Assembly: GCA_023413555.1 (NCBI GenBank)
Contig: JAEZPG010000013.1
Span: forward strand, 1 to 43,439
From: Bacillota bacterium
Lineage (GTDB): Bacteria > Bacillota > Clostridia > Lachnospirales > Lachnospiraceae
Direction: 5' to 3'
DNA length: 43,439 nucleotides
Part shown: piece by piece, positions 15,342 to 23,503 of the stretch
How positions within the stretch are numbered: position 1 is the first letter of the stretch
How the letters are laid out: every line of letters begins with the position of its first letter
Notes under the pieces: model-generated
What the model saw: only the letters and a program-made list of their open reading frames with translations
Databases searched by the model: none
Told to the model about the DNA's origin: nothing
Translations under genes and position numbers: made by a program

Positions 15342-15962
15342 ATGCACAATTTAAGAAGTTTATTCATGGAACCAGACACTGGTGGGGGAAATGGCGGTAA
15401 CGGTGACCCAAATACCGGTAATCAGCAACAACAGCAAACAGGCCAACAGCAGAATCAACAGACTGGTGGTATCGATTATGATAAAATCCAGTCTATGTTA
15501 GATACTGCTACGGCCAAGAAAGAGAATGCAGTCCTTAAGAGTTATTTCCAACAGCAAGGAATGACAGAAGAGGAGGCAAAACAGGCTATGGAAGCTTATA
15601 AGGCCAATAAGCAGAGCCAACAGCCGGATGTAACTGCAATTCAGACACAGCTGCAACAAGCGCAGGCACTTGCAAGCCAAGCAGAAATCGAAAAGCTAGC
15701 AACGATGGAAGCGATTGGGCTTGGTATTGATGTAAAGACATTACCATACGTGCTTAAGATGGCTGATCTAAGTAATGTAAAAGGAACAGATGGTAAAGTT
15801 AATCAAGAATCGCTTAAAAATGCCTTAAACAAGGTGCTTGAAGATGTACCAGCACTAAAACCTACTACCCAAGGGAATGCTGGTTTCCAGATTGGCGCAT
15901 CTGGTAGTAACAATAACAATCAAACTTCCGAAGATGCTTTAAAGAAAGCCTTTGGACTATAA
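15342..15962 (+). CDS. Phage scaffolding protein (capsid assembly)
   Basis: A 206-residue protein with GAAAGGAG ribosome site before ATG 15342. It has a Gly/Asn/Gln-rich N-terminus (GGGNGGNGDPNTG, many Gln), a long helical coiled-coil middle (KQSQQPDVTAIQTQLQQAQ) and a short structured end with DALKKAFGL. That composition, the size and the place directly before the major capsid gene mark it as the internal scaffold that guides procapsid assembly and leaves before DNA packaging. A DUF4355-like assignment is plausible but not certain. Confidence 0.85.
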   Translation: MHNLRSLFMEPDTGGGNGGNGDPNTGNQQQQQTGQQQNQQTGGIDYDKIQSMLDTATAKKENAVLKSYFQQQGMTEEEAKQAMEAYKANKQSQQPDVTAIQTQLQQAQALASQAEIEKLATMEAIGLGIDVKTLPYVLKMADLSNVKGTDGKVNQESLKNALNKVLEDVPALKPTTQGNAGFQIGASGSNNNNQTSEDALKKAFGL

Positions 15963-15979
15963 GAAAGGTGGAATAATAC

Positions 15980-16867
15980 ATGGCAGTATATTCTTATGCA
16001 GAATCATTTACACAGTTATTAGCACAGAAATACGCTAAGGAGCTTTGCTCCGATGACTTAACTAAGTCTAATTTAGGTGTGCAGTTTATTAATGCGCAGA
16101 CCATTAAGTTGCCTAGAGTAACTATGAGTGGTTACAAAGATCATACTCGTACAGCAGGCTTTAATGCTGGAACAATGAGTAATGACTGGGAACCAAAGAA
16201 ACTAGCTCATGATAGAGATATTGAGTTCTTCATTGATCCAATGGATATTGATGAAACCAATCTTGCTTTGTCTGTGGCTAATATTCAGAACACATTTGAA
16301 GAGGAGCAGGCAATTCCTGAAAAGGATTCTTACCGCTTCTCTAAACTTCATGCGGAGTTAACTACTTTTTCCAGCAGTATCAATAGTACTGTAGTTGATG
16401 CAGCTACATTCTTAGATGCATTTGATACAGAAATGGCTTACATGGATGAAGCTGGTGTTCCTGAAGAGGAACGTATTCTTTATGTAACCCCAACAATGAA
16501 TAAGATTGTTAAACAGGCACAAGGAATTGAGAGAAGCATTAGCATCTCTGCTGGTGCCACTGTAGTTAATAGAAAGGTACATAGTCTTGATGATGTCAAA
16601 ATTAAGATGGTACCAGCTGCTAGAATGAAGACTGCTTATGACTTTACAAATGGTTGTGTGGCAGCTCAAACAGCAAAGCAGATTAACTTCATTCTTATTC
16701 ATCCATCATGTGTTGTATGCCGTGATAAATACGCATACATTAAGTTATTTACTCCTGGAACAGATTCTCGTACAGCAGATGGTTATTTATATCAAAACCG
16801 TAACTATGGAGACTTATTCTTACTGGAAAAGAAAGTATCTGGTTGTGCAATGAACATTACAGCATAA
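15980..16867 (+). CDS. Major capsid protein
   Basis: A 295-residue protein right behind the scaffold, with AGAAAGGTGG before ATG 15980. No long N-terminal delta domain is present, which fits a separate scaffold. Segments such as TIKLPRVTMSGYKDHTRTAG, DRDIEFFIDPMDIDETNLAL and ILYVTPTMNKIVK follow the pattern of HK97-fold capsid proteins in clostridial and lactococcal siphophages. It forms the icosahedral shell. Assignment rests on position, size and pattern; the fold itself is inferred. Confidence 0.88.
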   Translation: MAVYSYAESFTQLLAQKYAKELCSDDLTKSNLGVQFINAQTIKLPRVTMSGYKDHTRTAGFNAGTMSNDWEPKKLAHDRDIEFFIDPMDIDETNLALSVANIQNTFEEEQAIPEKDSYRFSKLHAELTTFSSSINSTVVDAATFLDAFDTEMAYMDEAGVPEEERILYVTPTMNKIVKQAQGIERSISISAGATVVNRKVHSLDDVKIKMVPAARMKTAYDFTNGCVAAQTAKQINFILIHPSCVVCRDKYAYIKLFTPGTDSRTADGYLYQNRNYGDLFLLEKKVSGCAMNITA

Positions 16868-16880
16868 GGAGGGATAGCTG

Positions 16881-17114
16881 ATGAAAGCAGTAAAAGCGAA
16901 TAAAGAATATGCAATTACAGAGGCTGAGAAAAAAGGCTACATCGACCAAGGATATGATATCGTTGGAGATGATGGAAAAGTGGTTGAATATGGTAGAGGC
17001 AAGGCAGTTCCTTACGAGGATCATATGAAGGTTGTAAAAGAATTAGAGGCTATAAAATCTAAAGGAAAAAAGGCGAAAGAATCTGAAGATTCTAAGACCG
17101 ATAAGACCGAGTAG
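16881..17114 (+). CDS. Small phage head-associated protein, unknown function
   Basis: A 77-residue protein, AAGGAGGG before ATG 16881. The first 45 residues (KEYAITEAEKKGYIDQGYDI, VGDDGKVVEYGRG) are a short domain often found right after the capsid gene in clostridial phages. The end is Lys/Glu-rich and disordered. It may decorate the capsid or help completion, which is inferred from position only. Confidence 0.72.
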   Translation: MKAVKANKEYAITEAEKKGYIDQGYDIVGDDGKVVEYGRGKAVPYEDHMKVVKELEAIKSKGKKAKESEDSKTDKTE

Positions 17115-17127
17115 GCGGTGATGTTGA

Positions 17128-17508
17128 ATGGCATATCAAGGATATGTAACTCCACCCGAGTATAAGGAAACCCATAAAGACATTCCCGATGATGTGCTAG
17201 AAGATAAACTAAGGCAGGCAAGTAGAAACATTGACTTGCTTACCTTTAATCGTATCGTAGTACATGGATTTAGTAATCTTACAGATTATCAAGCAGAAAT
17301 CGTGAAGGAATGTGTCTGTGAGTTGGCTGATTTCTATCATGAAAATGAGGATATGATCCAGAATGTACTAAAAAATTATTCCATCAATGGAGTGTCTATG
17401 GTCTTTGGTGAGACCTGGAATGTTCATGTACAGAACGGTGTGGCCATCGGTAATGCAACATACAGCAAGCTTATGTCAACTGGTCTCTGCTGTGTTAGAT
17501 TGGGGTGA
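17128..17508 (+). CDS. Head-tail connector (gp6-like adaptor)
   Basis: A 126-residue mostly helical protein starting ATG 17128. The motif PDDVLEDKLRQASRNIDLLT followed by FNRI and a long helix (YQAEIVKECVCELADFYHEN) is the pattern of gp6-like adaptors that ring the portal and begin the connector. It is the first of four genes that lead from head to tail in the canonical order, so the assignment is well supported by context. Confidence 0.82.
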   Translation: MAYQGYVTPPEYKETHKDIPDDVLEDKLRQASRNIDLLTFNRIVVHGFSNLTDYQAEIVKECVCELADFYHENEDMIQNVLKNYSINGVSMVFGETWNVHVQNGVAIGNATYSKLMSTGLCCVRLG

Positions 17509-17512
17509 TTGT

Positions 17513-17848
17513 GTGAGATATCCGTGTCTAATAGACAAGCGATTCTGTAAGACTGCTGTCAATGTTGAGATTGCACCAGAGGGTACAGATAGAGGTGAGC
17601 CTCTTCCTCTAGTAACCTGGTCGGGTAATGCAAATTACCAAGATAAAGCTAAGACGATACTCACTGCAGAGAAGAAGCTGATACAGCTTACCGGATGCGC
17701 GCTGATCCCCGGAGATATTGCACCTGACCTACCAACCTTAAGCGGTGGAACCGTAACAGTGAATGGAGTAAAACGAAGACTATATGAAGGTGCAAAAGTT
17801 CGTAATCCAGATGGCACAGTAAATCATACGCGATTGGATGTGGTCTAG
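17513..17848 (+). CDS. Head closure / putative minor capsid protein
   Basis: I choose GTG 17513, seven bases after GGGGTGA, giving 112 residues that begin MRYPCLIDKRFCKT. The protein is small, beta-rich and ends with VTVNGVKRRLYEGAKVRNPDG, typical of the second connector (head-completion) gene of this phage group, which seals the capsid after packaging. Its stop codon overlaps the GTG start of the next gene (17848), so translation is coupled. Family assignment is by size and order. Confidence 0.72.
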   Translation: MRYPCLIDKRFCKTAVNVEIAPEGTDRGEPLPLVTWSGNANYQDKAKTILTAEKKLIQLTGCALIPGDIAPDLPTLSGGTVTVNGVKRRLYEGAKVRNPDGTVNHTRLDVV

Positions 17849-18231
17849 TGGCTAGATATGTTAGTTCCAGAGTTCGGATTAATAGGATGGCCATTAGGCA
17901 GCTAGACAGAGCCACTGTAACAGCATTAGAAAAGACCGCTGATGTGCTACAGGGTGAGATCAGGGATGCACAAGTGATTCCAATGGAAACAGGTGCCCTT
18001 CGTAGCGAGCAGTTCTTTATTGATGATAGTAATTCTAACAAAGGGCATATTACTCTATCTCACAGTACCCCTTACGCTAGGCGATTGTACTTTCATCCTG
18101 AGTATCATTTTAGTCATGAGTTTGCAGCCCATGCAAAAGGCAAGTGGTTTGATGATTGGATTAATGGATCGAAAAAGGACCGCCCACAGAAGATCTTTAA
18201 CCAGATGTATAGAAGGGAGAGTGGAATATAA
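17848..18231 (+). CDS. Minor capsid / tail-completion protein (Minor_capsid_2-like)
   Basis: A 127-residue protein starting at GTG 17848, overlapping the stop of the previous gene. It has a long helix (IRQLDRATVTALEKTADVLQ), the turn IPMETGALRSEQFF and the end segment YARRLYFHPEYHFS with an aromatic patch, followed by GKWFDDWI. This matches the tail-completion (HK97 gp10 or Minor_capsid_2) genes that lie third in the connector block. It ends one base before the next ATG. Confidence 0.78.
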   Translation: MARYVSSRVRINRMAIRQLDRATVTALEKTADVLQGEIRDAQVIPMETGALRSEQFFIDDSNSNKGHITLSHSTPYARRLYFHPEYHFSHEFAAHAKGKWFDDWINGSKKDRPQKIFNQMYRRESGI

Positions 18232-18633
18232 ATGTTTTTACTAAATTATGTGAGAGATTATATTGCTACTCTGAATATAACAGTAGATGAGAACTGCTAC
18301 TGTGGAAAGATGGATTCTAAGCCGGATAAGGCAATCGGGGTCTATAACCTAAAAAGTAGCAGACAGGCTGTAATCCCTATCGGTGGAATTGAAAATAAGT
18401 CCTATGGTACCAAGGCAATAAGTATCCTGGTACATTGGAATAAGAGCCCCTCTCAGACAGAGACTGCAGCGATTAGTTTATACAATGCACTACAACAGTG
18501 CAAACAGGTAACAGTAAACCAGCACTTAATCAAATTTGTACAGATGCTCCAGGAAGAGCCTATCCCTGTAGATACGGACGAAGCCGGAATATTTGAATAT
18601 GTGATTGAGTGCATTTTTTATTATGAAAGGTAA
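18232..18633 (+). CDS. Tail terminator / Minor_capsid_3-like protein
   Basis: A 133-residue protein, ATG 18232. It opens with a helix (LLNYVRDYIATLNITVDENC), contains AIGVYNLKSSRQAVIPIGG and TKAISILVHWNKSPSQTE, and ends FEYVIECIFYYER. This is the usual layout of the tail terminator, which caps the tail tube at the head-proximal end and joins it to the connector. Position immediately before the tail tube gene supports the call. Confidence 0.8.
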   Translation: MFLLNYVRDYIATLNITVDENCYCGKMDSKPDKAIGVYNLKSSRQAVIPIGGIENKSYGTKAISILVHWNKSPSQTETAAISLYNALQQCKQVTVNQHLIKFVQMLQEEPIPVDTDEAGIFEYVIECIFYYER

Positions 18634-18643
18634 GGTGAATTAA

Positions 18644-19324
18644 ATGGCAGTAGTATTAGTTAATGGATCATTGGGTACTGCATCAACCGCCAGTATTACT
18701 GGATTAACAAGTGGTAAGCGATACAAAGTAACTACTTTGGGATTTACCTATCCTGTTAATGCAGGAGGGACACTTGGAACCCCAGGTGCATCCGTTATGT
18801 ATTCTAGTTTGTCGAATTTGACAGGTAATAGCATTACAGGACTGACAGATGGACAGGCATATTTGGTACAAGAGGTAACTGCTAATAGCGCATCCAGCAC
18901 TGGAGTAAATCCCGTAAATGCAATTACATTCGGTATTAATATTAGTGGTCGAACAGGAACTACTAGTACAATCGTTAAAGATGCTGAATCATTAAGTATC
19001 TCATTTGACAATGGAATCGAAGAGTGGAATGCTATGGACCAAAATGGTTGGACCAGTCGCTTAATGACCTCTAAATCCATCTCTGTTTCCCTTGGAGGAA
19101 AAAGAAATTATGGTGATCCTGGTAATGATTATGTGGCTAGTTTAGCATACAAAAATGGTCAAGAGTGTAATAGTATCTTTTTCATCAATTTCCCTAATGG
19201 TGATACGTTGTCTATGCCATGCGTAGTTAATGTTACATCGGATGGTGGAGATTCAACAGCTGCTCAGTCGCTTGAATGGGAAGTACAAAGCGACGGGAAG
19301 CCAACGTATATAGCACACAACTAA
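18644..19324 (+). CDS. Major tail (tube) protein
   Basis: A 226-residue protein, ATG 18644. The first ~110 residues are Gly/Ser/Thr-rich with repeated turns (GSLGTASTASITGLTSGKRY) and look like an added decoration domain. The second half (SLSISFDNGIEEWNAMDQNG, WTSRLMTSKSISVSLGGKRN, DPGNDYVASL) is the tail tube fold seen in TP901-1-like phages. It polymerises to form the tail. A tube protein with a domain at its N-terminus is less common than C-terminal additions and is worth noting. Confidence 0.83.
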   Translation: MAVVLVNGSLGTASTASITGLTSGKRYKVTTLGFTYPVNAGGTLGTPGASVMYSSLSNLTGNSITGLTDGQAYLVQEVTANSASSTGVNPVNAITFGINISGRTGTTSTIVKDAESLSISFDNGIEEWNAMDQNGWTSRLMTSKSISVSLGGKRNYGDPGNDYVASLAYKNGQECNSIFFINFPNGDTLSMPCVVNVTSDGGDSTAAQSLEWEVQSDGKPTYIAHN

Positions 19325-19380
19325 TTAACCAAAGGGCGGGTCGTAATGGCTTGCCCTCTTGTAGTAGAAAGGAGCCAAGC

Positions 19381-19710
19381 ATGGCAGGACAAGTAATTGA
19401 TATTAGAAGCAAGATTACAAACGAGTTACCGATGATTCAAATTACTGATGAGTTGACGGTAACCGTTAACAATAGAAAGTCTGTGGTGTTAAACATTCAG
19501 GCTATGGTACTTGAGAATGAAAAGAAGGAAGCTAAGGGGAAACAGACTGATGAAATGGAGTTCATGATTAAAGCACTTGGTATGCTTATTGGACAGAAGA
19601 ATGTAGATACCATTGAAGAGATGGATTTGCCCCTTCCTGAATACAAAGAAGTGTTTCAGTCTATCATGAGTGTTGCAACAGGCACTTACGGCGAGACACC
19701 CATTAAATAG
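19381..19710 (+). CDS. Tail assembly chaperone (gpG-like)
   Basis: I choose ATG 19381, with GAAAGGAG 7 bases upstream; an upstream in-frame start overlaps the tail tube gene. The 109-residue protein is small and acidic with a helical second half (DEMEFMIKALGMLIGQKNVD). Placement between tail tube and tape measure, with an overlapping second frame, is that of the lambda G gene product, which coats the tape measure during tail assembly. Its last codons overlap the gene behind it in a +1 frame, suggesting a frameshift fusion. Confidence 0.82.
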   Translation: MAGQVIDIRSKITNELPMIQITDELTVTVNNRKSVVLNIQAMVLENEKKEAKGKQTDEMEFMIKALGMLIGQKNVDTIEEMDLPLPEYKEVFQSIMSVATGTYGETPIK

Positions 19711-20044
19711 TGGTGAGAGCTATTATGATTTATTCGATGATTGGGAGTTGATAGAAGCATCTTTCCTTAAGCAGTATGGAATAAGACTTCGTACAGAAGA
19801 TAATATGTCCTGGTCAGAATTTTGTTCATTATTATCAGGAATCATGCCGGATACCCCATTGGGTCAAGTCGTAACAATACGAAGTGAAAAGGATCCTAAG
19901 GTACTTAAGAATTTTACTAGGGAGCAAAAGCGTATTAAAAATGAATGGTCAAAACGTAAACAATCTAAGTTAAAGGAGAACCCAGATGCTTACCATGACT
20001 ATTGGATGAATTTACAGCAAGCTTTTAAATCTATGTACAGTTAA
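19670..20044 (+). CDS. Tail assembly chaperone second part (Gp15-like, probably made by +1 frameshift)
   Basis: The frame opens at GTG 19670, but nothing like a ribosome site precedes it. The conserved part starts at about 19705 with NSGESYYDLFDDWELIEASF and continues with MSWSEFCSLLSGIMPDTPLG and VLKNFTREQKRIKNEW, the Gp15 family pattern. The best explanation is fusion with the gene before it by +1 shifting near ACA CCC ATT AAA TAG, where tRNA-Pro on CCC could slip to CCA. That would give a G-T type fusion as in lambda and other siphophages. Independent weak initiation cannot be excluded. Confidence 0.75.
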   Translation: MLQQALTARHPLNSGESYYDLFDDWELIEASFLKQYGIRLRTEDNMSWSEFCSLLSGIMPDTPLGQVVTIRSEKDPKVLKNFTREQKRIKNEWSKRKQSKLKENPDAYHDYWMNLQQAFKSMYS

Positions 20045-20075
20045 AAATATCATATAGAAAGGTAGGTGAGAACGT

Positions 20076-23075
20076 ATGGGTATGAGTGTTGGTGAAATTG
20101 ATTTAGGCCTTAATGTGAACCAACAAATGTTTAATAGGCAACTACAGGGCATATCTAGAGGAGCTGAGAAGCAGGTATCTAGTGCTTTTGGAGGACTAGG
20201 TAAGAAGATAGGTGTAATCTTTGGAGCTGCTATGGTAGGTTCCTTTGTAAAGTCATGCTTAGACTTAGGTAGCAATCTATCAGAGGTGCAGAACGTGGTA
20301 GATACAACCTTTACTAGCATGGCCAATCAAGTGAATGATTTTGCCAAAAGTGCCATGACGAGCTTTGGTATGCCTGAAACCTTGGCGAAAAAGTATGTAG
20401 GTACTCTTGGTACAATGTCTAAGTCAATGGGATTCACTGAAAAATCCGCTTATGATATGGCCACTTCAGTAACGAAGCTTGGTGGAGATGTGGCATCTTT
20501 CTATAATCTAAGTCAGGATGAAGCAATGACTAAGTTAAAGGCTATTTGGACTGGTGAGACAGAAGCAATTAAGGACCTTGGTGTTGTTATGACACAAACC
20601 GCTCTAGATCAGTATGCATTAAACAATGGTTTTGGCAAGACTACTGCTAAGATGACTGAACAGGAAAAGGTTATGCTCCGGTACCAATACGTTATGAGTA
20701 GCCTGTCTGGTGCGCAAGGTGACTTTGCTAGGACAAGTGGATCTTGGGCGAACCAAACAAGGATATTATCCTTACAATTTGATTCACTTAAAGCTACATT
20801 AGGTCAGGGATTTATTAATCTATTTACTCCTATTATTAAGGTCATTAACACATTATTAGGTAAATTAGTGACTCTGGCAAACGGCTTCAAGTCATTTACA
20901 GAGCTGCTCACTGGTAATAAATCAGACACCAGTTCTGCATTAGCCGGAGTGGCTAATGATGCAACCAATGCCATAAGTGCTACGGATGGATTGGCAAACT
21001 CTACTGTTGGAGTAGGTAAGGCTGCTGAGACTGCAAAGAAAGCCCTAAAAGGGTTAACTGGTATGGATGAGATTAATAATCTGCAAGATACAACTAGTAG
21101 CTCAAGTAGTGCTAGTGGAACAGGTTCTTCAGGTGGAGTATCTGGTAGTTTAGGCTCAGCTACAGTTGATACAAGTCAAGCAGATACAAATATAACAAAG
21201 ACTACAGGATTGCTAGACACACTAAAGAATAAGTTTAATTCGTGGGTAAGTGATATCCCTAAGCTTGACTTAAATGTTGATTGGAAAGTAGTTGGACAAA
21301 ATCTAGCTGATAGTGCTATAAATACATTTAAGACATTGGCCAATTTTGCAAAGCTAGTACTTACAATTACAATCAATATCTTAAATGATTTAGGAATTAG
21401 CACACTGATCACGAAGTTCTCTGAGCTGTTAAAAAGCTCAACTAACTTGGGGAAAACTATGTCGGATGCTTTGTGCCCGGCGTTTGTTAATTTCTACGAC
21501 AAAGGCATATCCCCAATAGTGCAATGGATAGGCGATAAGCTAGTTGATGCCATCAATACAGCGAAAGGTCTAATGGATAATTGGGCAAAATGGTTCACGG
21601 ATAATAAGGATAAAATAGCTCAGTTAGGTACTACACTAGGCGAAGTAGTATCGAACATATGGAATTTCATTAAACCACTGGCAAATGCAGTATGGGCAGC
21701 ATTTAAAAAATCGATAACTCTAATATCTAATATATTTCAGGGATTTTGTCAATTTATATTAGATCATCAGAACGGTGTGAAAACAGCACTTGAAGCGATT
21801 GCTATTGCCGGTGGTGCCTTATTTGCACTCTTTAAGACAGCTAGCCTTGCGGAATTTATCATTAATGCTGGTGGAATTACAGGGATTTTAGCATCCATGA
21901 AAACAGCATTTCAAGCTCTTACAATCGCTAAAATAAAAGACAAAATTGCTACGCTTGAAATTGCAGGACTTTATGCAAAAGATTTTGTACTTGGCTTAGC
22001 ATCTTCAATTAAGAATTTAGCTCTTCAAACGGCTGGGTTTGTTGCTTCTACAGCAGCAAAGGTTAAGGATGGGGTGGTATCTGCCGGTCTATTGGTAGCG
22101 ACTAAGGCACAGACAGTAGCACAGGCAGCGTTAAATGCAGTTATGAGCGCGAATCCTATAACCCTTGTTGTAATAGCATTAGCGGCACTGGTTGCTGGAT
22201 TTGTTTACTTATGGAATAATTGTGAAGGATTTCGTAAGTTCTGGATTAATTTATGGAATGGAATAAAGAGCGTTGTAAGCACTGTAGTAAATGCTATAGT
22301 TGGATTCTTTAAAGCTTGCTGGGTAGGTATTAAAGGCGCATTTAGTAGTGTTAAAAGTTTCTTTTCAGGTATTTGGAGTGGTATTAAGTCTGTATTCAGC
22401 GGCGTTGGTAAATGGTTTAAAGGAATCTTTGATGGTGCTGTGTCAAAGATTAAGGGAGCCTTTGATGGTATAAAGAAATTCTTTTCAGGTATCTGGAGTG
22501 GTATCACTGGTGCATTTGGCAATGTAACCAAATGGTTTAAGGATACGTTTTCTGCGGCATGGAAAGCAGTTAAGGATGTATTTAGCGTTGGTGGAAAAAT
22601 CTTTGATGGTATAAAAGATGGTATAGCAAGCGTATTTAAGACAGTAGTAAATGGCCTAATTGGTGGTATTAACAAGGTGATAGCTTTTCCATTTAATAAA
22701 ATTAATGATTTGTTAAATGATATCAGCGATGTATCTATTTTTGGGTTTGAACCATTTAGCTGGATTGGGCATGATCCATTACCGGTGCCACAAATACCTA
22801 AACTTGCAAAAGGCGGTATTATTGATACCCCTACACTTGCTATGGTTGGTGAGGCTGGTAAGGAAGCCGTAATGCCTCTGGAGAATAACACCGGATGGAT
22901 TGATGAACTGGCAAGTAAGATAGCAGCTCAGATACCACAGGGCAACAATAGTAGCGGTGGAGATATCTCTCTTGCTTTAGATTTTAATATTGGTGGGGCA
23001 AAATTCAGAAAAGTTGTAATAGATTCCATCAATAAGGCTAAAAAGAAGAACGGACGAGTACCTATTAATATTTAG
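20076..23075 (+). CDS. Tail tape measure protein
   Basis: A 999-residue protein, the longest helical one here, ATG 20076 after AAAGGTAGGTG. The N-terminal ~300 residues (VNQQMFNRQLQGISRGAEKQ, ALDQYALNNGFGKT) are the tape measure core region. A Ser/Gly-rich linker (about 345-360) follows, then hydrophobic segments (about 560-590 and 690-715, ITLVVIALAALVAGFVYLW) that may insert into the membrane at infection. Residues 720-860 are aromatic repeats of the type GIWSGIKSVFSGVGKWFKG. The end has FAKGG-like AKGGIIDTPTLAMVGEAGKE, a common C-terminal tape measure motif. It sets tail length and helps DNA entry. Confidence 0.93.
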   Translation: MGMSVGEIDLGLNVNQQMFNRQLQGISRGAEKQVSSAFGGLGKKIGVIFGAAMVGSFVKSCLDLGSNLSEVQNVVDTTFTSMANQVNDFAKSAMTSFGMPETLAKKYVGTLGTMSKSMGFTEKSAYDMATSVTKLGGDVASFYNLSQDEAMTKLKAIWTGETEAIKDLGVVMTQTALDQYALNNGFGKTTAKMTEQEKVMLRYQYVMSSLSGAQGDFARTSGSWANQTRILSLQFDSLKATLGQGFINLFTPIIKVINTLLGKLVTLANGFKSFTELLTGNKSDTSSALAGVANDATNAISATDGLANSTVGVGKAAETAKKALKGLTGMDEINNLQDTTSSSSSASGTGSSGGVSGSLGSATVDTSQADTNITKTTGLLDTLKNKFNSWVSDIPKLDLNVDWKVVGQNLADSAINTFKTLANFAKLVLTITINILNDLGISTLITKFSELLKSSTNLGKTMSDALCPAFVNFYDKGISPIVQWIGDKLVDAINTAKGLMDNWAKWFTDNKDKIAQLGTTLGEVVSNIWNFIKPLANAVWAAFKKSITLISNIFQGFCQFILDHQNGVKTALEAIAIAGGALFALFKTASLAEFIINAGGITGILASMKTAFQALTIAKIKDKIATLEIAGLYAKDFVLGLASSIKNLALQTAGFVASTAAKVKDGVVSAGLLVATKAQTVAQAALNAVMSANPITLVVIALAALVAGFVYLWNNCEGFRKFWINLWNGIKSVVSTVVNAIVGFFKACWVGIKGAFSSVKSFFSGIWSGIKSVFSGVGKWFKGIFDGAVSKIKGAFDGIKKFFSGIWSGITGAFGNVTKWFKDTFSAAWKAVKDVFSVGGKIFDGIKDGIASVFKTVVNGLIGGINKVIAFPFNKINDLLNDISDVSIFGFEPFSWIGHDPLPVPQIPKLAKGGIIDTPTLAMVGEAGKEAVMPLENNTGWIDELASKIAAQIPQGNNSSGGDISLALDFNIGGAKFRKVVIDSINKAKKKNGRVPINI

Positions 23076-23082
23076 GAGTAAG

Positions 23083-23112
23083 GCATCGGTCATAAGTGGC
23101 CGGTGCTTTTTT
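23083..23112 (+). terminator. Intra-operon terminator-like hairpin
   Basis: GCATCGG (23083-23089) pairs with CCGGTGC (23100-23106), followed by six T. It may lower expression of the distal tail genes relative to the tape measure. Confidence 0.6.
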
Positions 23113-23130
23113 AGAAAGAAGGTGGTGAGC

Positions 23131-23490
23131 ATGGCTTTACCTTTTAAGATAAACAATATTGCAATTGAAGCCCCTGTAAAGTGTCAGGTGTCGTTATCAG
23201 ATATTGATAACAATTCCTCGAATAATGCCAAAGGTGTTATGCAACGTAGCAGAGTCAGGGCTGGGAAAAGAAAAGTAGCACTATCCTGGAAGAATTTAAA
23301 TGCTACACAAGCTAAAATCATATTAGATGCTGCAAAGGATGTGTTTGTTACATTCTATTATTTTGATCCATTATTGGCTGATTGGACAACAAAACGATTT
23401 TATGCCGGTGATAAGTCAGCTGATATGACGTATGATGGGAAGAATGGTTTTATGTGGGCTTCATTAGAATTTAGTCTTGTAGAGCAGTAA
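23131..23490 (+). CDS. Small tail protein (DUF6711-like)
   Basis: I choose ATG 23131, five bases after AAGGTGG; the in-frame GTG at 23122 falls in that site. The 119-residue protein begins MALPFKINNIAIEAPVKCQV and contains RSRVRAGKRKVALSWKNLNA and KIILDAAKDVFVTFYYFDPL. It is beta-rich and resembles small distal-tail proteins found between tape measure and tail spike in clostridial phages; I recall the label DUF6711 for such proteins. It may be the distal tail hub component. Confidence 0.72.
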   Translation: MALPFKINNIAIEAPVKCQVSLSDIDNNSSNNAKGVMQRSRVRAGKRKVALSWKNLNATQAKIILDAAKDVFVTFYYFDPLLADWTTKRFYAGDKSADMTYDGKNGFMWASLEFSLVEQ

Positions 23491-23503
23491 GGAAGGTGAA
23501 TGA

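Noticed and set aside
22205..22891. Leftward 228-codon frame
   Set aside because: It is fully antisense to the tape measure gene; its apparent repeats mirror the aromatic repeats of that protein, and no ribosome site or promoter is visible.
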